From: Fulvivirga aurantia
Lineage (GTDB): Bacteria; Bacteroidota; Bacteroidia; Cytophagales; Cyclobacteriaceae
Direction of reading: 5' to 3'
DNA: 17,922 bases
Assembly: GCF_009711475.1 (NCBI RefSeq)
Contig: NZ_SMMD01000920.1
Coordinates: 1 to 17,922 of the forward strand
Shown: positions 14,662-17,922 of the stretch, one piece after another
Layout of the letters: the number at the start of each line of letters is the position of its first letter
Position numbering within the stretch: the stretch's first letter is position 1
Position numbers and translations under genes: made by a program
Notes under the pieces: model-generated
What the model saw: the letters and a program-made list of their open reading frames with translations, nothing else
The model's database searches: none
Told to the model about the DNA's origin: nothing

Positions 14662-16425
14662 ATGGAATTAGCCCTACTCGACTACCTGATCATCGCTTCT
14701 TTTTTTATTCTTTCCCTGGCGATTGGTCTCAAATTCAGAAAACAAGCCAGAAAAGACATCTCACAGTTCTTTCTGGGAGGCCGTAATCTACCCTGGTATA
14801 TCGCGGGTATTTCTATGGTAGCCACCACGTTTGCAGCAGATACTCCATTAGCTGTTACAGAGTTGGTAGCTCAAAATGGTATCGCGGGCAACTGGCTCTG
14901 GTGGAATATGCTTGCCGGTGGTATGCTCACCACATTCTTTTTTGCCAGATATTGGCGTAGGGCTGAAGTGCTTACAGATATTGAGTTCATAGAAATGAGA
15001 TATAGCGGTACGGCTGCTAAATTTCTGAGAGGCTTTAGAGCCATCTATTTTGGAGTTTTTATGAACGTATTAATCATTGGCTGGGTAAATGTGGCTCTCA
15101 TGTCGCTACTTAAAGTATTTTTTGATATCCCGGAGGCAGAACTTATATGGTATATCGCAGGGGCCATGTTGCTGGTAGTTGTTTACTCAGCGATGTCTGG
15201 TTTACTGGGTGTGGCTTTTACAGATGTCATTCAATTCGTTATTGCCATGATAGGTAGTATTATACTAGCAGTAATTGTGATTAACAGTGACCAAATTGGT
15301 GGGGTAAGCAGTTTGAAAGAAAATTTACCTTCAGGAACGCTGAACTTCTTTCCAATGATTGGTAACGAAGGCAGTGGCACTATGCTGGCCCTGGGACTTG
15401 GTAGTTTCCTAGCTTTCATAGGTTTTCAGTGGTGGGCAAGCTGGTACCCCGGCAACGAGCCTGGGGGTGGTGGCTATATCGCTCAGCGTATGATGAGTAC
15501 CAAGTCAGAAAAAGATGCCATCTACTCTACCCTATTTTTCCAGATTGCACATTATTGCATCAGACCGTGGCCATGGATCATTGTAGCACTGTGTGCGGTG
15601 ATTCTATACCCAAATTTATCTGCTGAAGATAGTAAGCTTGGCTATGTCATGGCTATGAAAGACTTCCTGCCCACAGGACTTAAGGGACTTCTTCTGGTCG
15701 CATTTTTTGCCGCATATATGAGCACAATTTCTACTCAGTTAAACTGGGGCACGAGCTACTTGATCAATGACTTTTATAAAAGATTTATAAAACCTACCGC
15801 CAGTAACCAAGCACTCGTGAATGCTTCAAGAGTTGGTACACTGCTCATTATGTTGATTGCTTTGGCTGTCACTACCATGATCACCACAATTTCTGGTGTG
15901 TGGGGGTTTATCGTAGAGTGTGGGGCAGGTTTAGGCCTGGTAATGATCTTGAGATGGTATTGGTGGCGCATAAATGCCTGGAGTGAAATAGTAGCCACGG
16001 TGGCCCCATTTATAGGTTACGGACTATCTAAATTTCTATTCGTACAGTTTGACCCTGCCTGGGGTAAAGGTATTGGTGAAGATCCTAGAGGCTTCTTTTT
16101 TACTGTCGGATTTACTACACTAGCATGGATAATAACCACTTTTATTGCTAAACCTACCGACCAGCGAGTACTTCAGGCTTTCTATGATAAAATTAAGCCT
16201 GATGGTAATTGGAGACCATTTAGAACTGGTTGGCATGGTAGCAGACTGTTATTGCTAGGGGTATGCTGGCTCAGCGCAATCGCTATGGCTTATTCTGCTC
16301 TATTTTTTACAGGTAGTGTAATATTTATAGAATGGGGCAATAGCATCATTTACGGTATTATAATGATCGCCTCCTTCCTCATTCTTAGAATTACCTCCAA
16401 AAAGGTTAAGATTTTTGAGAATTGA
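14662..16425 (+). CDS. Sodium:solute symporter (SSS family), substrate unknown
   Basis: This 587-residue polytopic protein has about 13 hydrophobic segments and the SSS (SLC5-like) hallmarks. These are an N-terminal DISQFFLGGRNLPWYIAGIS block (about 34-53), SMVATTFAADTPL (51-63) where the sodium site and unwound TM1 lie, and the AFTDVIQFVIAM segment (about 187-198). It imports an organic solute with Na+ across the inner membrane. The WWASWYPGNEPGGGGYIAQRMMS stretch (near 258-280) matches a Bacteroidota subgroup of uncharacterised members, so sugar, carboxylate or amino acid transport cannot be decided. It follows a terminator, stands alone, and shows no sign of being part of the copper island. 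Confidence 0.92.
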   Translation: MELALLDYLIIASFFILSLAIGLKFRKQARKDISQFFLGGRNLPWYIAGISMVATTFAADTPLAVTELVAQNGIAGNWLWWNMLAGGMLTTFFFARYWRRAEVLTDIEFIEMRYSGTAAKFLRGFRAIYFGVFMNVLIIGWVNVALMSLLKVFFDIPEAELIWYIAGAMLLVVVYSAMSGLLGVAFTDVIQFVIAMIGSIILAVIVINSDQIGGVSSLKENLPSGTLNFFPMIGNEGSGTMLALGLGSFLAFIGFQWWASWYPGNEPGGGGYIAQRMMSTKSEKDAIYSTLFFQIAHYCIRPWPWIIVALCAVILYPNLSAEDSKLGYVMAMKDFLPTGLKGLLLVAFFAAYMSTISTQLNWGTSYLINDFYKRFIKPTASNQALVNASRVGTLLIMLIALAVTTMITTISGVWGFIVECGAGLGLVMILRWYWWRINAWSEIVATVAPFIGYGLSKFLFVQFDPAWGKGIGEDPRGFFFTVGFTTLAWIITTFIAKPTDQRVLQAFYDKIKPDGNWRPFRTGWHGSRLLLLGVCWLSAIAMAYSALFFTGSVIFIEWGNSIIYGIIMIASFLILRITSKKVKIFEN

Positions 16426-16482
16426 CAGTATGAATTTTTCTTATCTACCTATGCTGCTCTAGGAACTCAAACGAACACATAC

Positions 16483-16490
16483 TAATTTTG
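16483..16490 (+). promoter_or_regulatory. Candidate -7 element for the MscS-DUF1835 operon
   Basis: TAATTTTG matches TAnnTTTG exactly and lies 31 nt upstream of the MscS ATG at 16522, in the 96-nt spacer after the symporter gene. No TTG is seen at the usual -33 distance, which lowers confidence. Confidence 0.42.
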
Positions 16491-16521
16491 TGACCTTTGA
16501 TTTTATAGAAAGAATAAACTG

Positions 16522-17061
16522 ATGGAGCAGGTTTTAGAATTGTATCACATTAAGATCATAGAGACTATTGTTGTAATAGTACTCTATTATATTGCTAAAA
16601 AAATATGCTTCAAGATCATTGACAAAACACTCAACGAGCGTTTTATACAAGAATCAAGGGGTGTAGTAATTAAGCGACTCCTGCAGTTTACTTTTCTCAC
16701 AATCTGTATAATAATTGTCTTACTTATTTGGGGTGTAAAACAAACTGACCTGGCTGTATTCATTGGTTCTGCACTTACTATTGTTGGGGTGGCGTTTTTC
16801 GCTCAATGGTCTCTGCTTTCTAACATCACTTCCAGTATTATTCTATTTTTCAATCACCCGGTAAGACTAAACGACTCCATTGTCATTCTTGAAGGAAAAG
16901 AATATCTCATTGAAGGAAAGGTGATAAACATCGGGTTATTTTTCGTTACGCTTCACACACCTGAAGGTGAAGAACTGACACTGCCCAACAATATTTTTAT
17001 TACGAAAAGTATAAGAAAGGTCAACAAAGCATCAGTGAGCAACGCTATCGAAAGCGAATGA
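16522..17061 (+). CDS. Short MscS-family mechanosensitive channel
   Basis: This 179-residue protein has three membrane segments: about 12-30, 53-72 and the pore helix 77-110. The pore helix continues into the MscS signature GVAFFAQWSLLSNITSSIIL (89-108) and then NHPVRLNDSI, the start of the beta domain. The beta domain ends soon after TLPNN and the protein lacks the alpha-beta C-terminal cage of E. coli MscS (286 aa). This minimal form is common in Bacteroidota, so it is not evidently a truncation. It releases solutes on hypo-osmotic shock. The stop overlaps the next gene start by 4 nt. Confidence 0.88.
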   Translation: MEQVLELYHIKIIETIVVIVLYYIAKKICFKIIDKTLNERFIQESRGVVIKRLLQFTFLTICIIIVLLIWGVKQTDLAVFIGSALTIVGVAFFAQWSLLSNITSSIILFFNHPVRLNDSIVILEGKEYLIEGKVINIGLFFVTLHTPEGEELTLPNNIFITKSIRKVNKASVSNAIESE

Positions 17062-17807
17062 AGACTTACCACATTCTCAATGGAGATGCATTAAGCGAAC
17101 AGTTTCCTTCAGAAATCGAAGGCGAAATAATAATTGCTCGAGAATGTCTGGTTGATGGTAATGTGAGGAGTGATAGTCTTGAAGATCTGTTCAAGTCGCG
17201 TGCAGCCTTTATTTCCTCTTCATACGGTGATTACACCTCCAAAGCGTATTTTGAAAGTACGGTTTCAGAGTTTCAGAAAATAAAAAATATATCTTCTCCT
17301 GCCGAAATCAACATGTGGTTTGAAGATGACTTATTCTGTCAGGTTAATCTTTGGTTTGTAGCACATCTAGTTCGTACTTACTGTGCCGACTGCAAGGTCT
17401 TTCTCGTCAGGCCTCCTCATCATACACAATATGGTTTTGGTGGATTGAGTAAAGCTGAGCTTTTACAAGCCTACATAGACCGAAAACTAATTGAGAAACC
17501 TGAGTTATTGGCTAATCTTTGGCTGGCGTATCAAGAAGATGACGATGATCGACTGCATAAGATGGCTACTAACTTAGAAAGCCAATTCCCCTTCTTAACA
17601 AGAGCAGTAGAAGCCCACCTGGCGAGGTCTCCAAAAAAAGGTGAGATGGGTAGACCTCAACAAACTTTGATAAACATTATGCATGACCTCAAAACGGAAG
17701 ATTTTGGAATAATCTTCAGAGAGTTTTGTAAAAGAGAGCCTATCTACGGCTTTGGCGACTTGCAAGTTAAGCGGTTACTAAAGGAACTTAAGGACCAAAC
17801 GAGATAA
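17058..17807 (+). CDS. DUF1835 domain protein
   Basis: This 249-residue soluble protein begins with HILNGDALSEQF (5-16) and contains WFEDDLFCQVNLWFVAHL (about 87-104), the conserved blocks of DUF1835. The C-terminal helical part (RPQQTLINIMHDL onward, ending YGFGDLQVKRLLKEL) fits the DUF3658-like region that often follows. No catalytic function is established for the family as far as I know. The N-terminal NGD and the acidic ED pair suggest a nucleotide- or phosphate-related fold, but that is speculation. It overlaps the MscS gene by ATGA, so the two are translationally coupled. There is no signal peptide, so it is cytosolic. Confidence 0.85.
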   Translation: MKTYHILNGDALSEQFPSEIEGEIIIARECLVDGNVRSDSLEDLFKSRAAFISSSYGDYTSKAYFESTVSEFQKIKNISSPAEINMWFEDDLFCQVNLWFVAHLVRTYCADCKVFLVRPPHHTQYGFGGLSKAELLQAYIDRKLIEKPELLANLWLAYQEDDDDRLHKMATNLESQFPFLTRAVEAHLARSPKKGEMGRPQQTLINIMHDLKTEDFGIIFREFCKREPIYGFGDLQVKRLLKELKDQTR

Positions 17808-17922
17808 GAAGCTTTTACTTATTTTCAAGTTTAATAGAACCGTCCTGCAACTGTTTCAGCAATTTTTACATCTAGCGTAAAACACACGCGATATTACATT
17901 ATTTAATAGATTTTAACCCGTA

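Noticed and set aside
17808..17922. Possible 3' end of a minus-strand gene at the right edge (LLKQLQDGSIKLENK then stop)
   Set aside because: An in-frame TAA lies directly upstream, so the frame is under 20 codons. It looks coding-like but could be chance or a remnant; no feature can be supported.
1..17922. CRISPR arrays, insertion sequences, tRNA or rRNA genes, methanobactin precursor
   Set aside because: No repeat-spacer pattern, transposase, terminal inverted repeats, cloverleaf or rRNA stretch was seen, and no short Cys-rich precursor peptide beside the MbnP-like gene.

Overview
The window reads as chromosomal DNA from a member of the Bacteroidota, probably a marine Cytophagales-type organism. 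The phylum call rests on AT-rich DNA, a TonB receptor with an N-terminal CarboxypepD_reg-like domain, TAnnTTTG-type -7 promoter elements, few recognisable Shine-Dalgarno sites, and many lipoproteins with short lipoboxes. The order and genus are guesses.

From 1 to about 13150 the window is almost entirely a copper (soft-metal) handling island built around a divergent promoter near 6474-6526. Leftwards on the minus strand are: a small Cys-rich membrane protein (6473-6093); an MbnP-like lipoprotein (5978-5124); an MbnH-like dihaem c peroxidase (5122-4079); a beta-barrel outer-membrane protein (4082-3159); a strong terminator; a HYC_CC_PP-like protein (3075-2644); an exported HMA-domain protein (2549-2181); and a TonB-dependent receptor that runs off the left edge (2169-1). 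This side looks like outer-membrane and periplasmic copper binding, modification and uptake.

Rightwards on the plus strand are: an HMA-AraC fusion regulator (6527); a cytosolic 16-Cys four-helix copper storage protein of the Csp/DUF326 type (7232); a CopA Cu+ ATPase with one HMA and two CPM/CxxC metal-binding modules (7682); a two-TM small protein (10300); a DUF3347 lipoprotein (10597); another small membrane protein (11216); a TlpA-like thioredoxin lipoprotein (11451); and an overlapping BNR/sialidase-like lipoprotein with a CDCC motif (11933). This side looks like sensing, cytosolic buffering, export and periplasmic handling.

From 13311 on the content is ordinary chromosome: a fatty acid desaturase with a good promoter and a textbook terminator, a sodium:solute symporter, a short MscS channel, and a DUF1835 protein that overlaps the channel gene by 4 nt.

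The most interesting system is the MbnP/MbnH-type pair placed with a barrel protein, Cys-rich helpers and a TonB receptor, opposite a CopA/Csp detoxification arm and next to a regulator that carries its own metal-binding domain. No methanobactin precursor or biosynthesis gene is visible.
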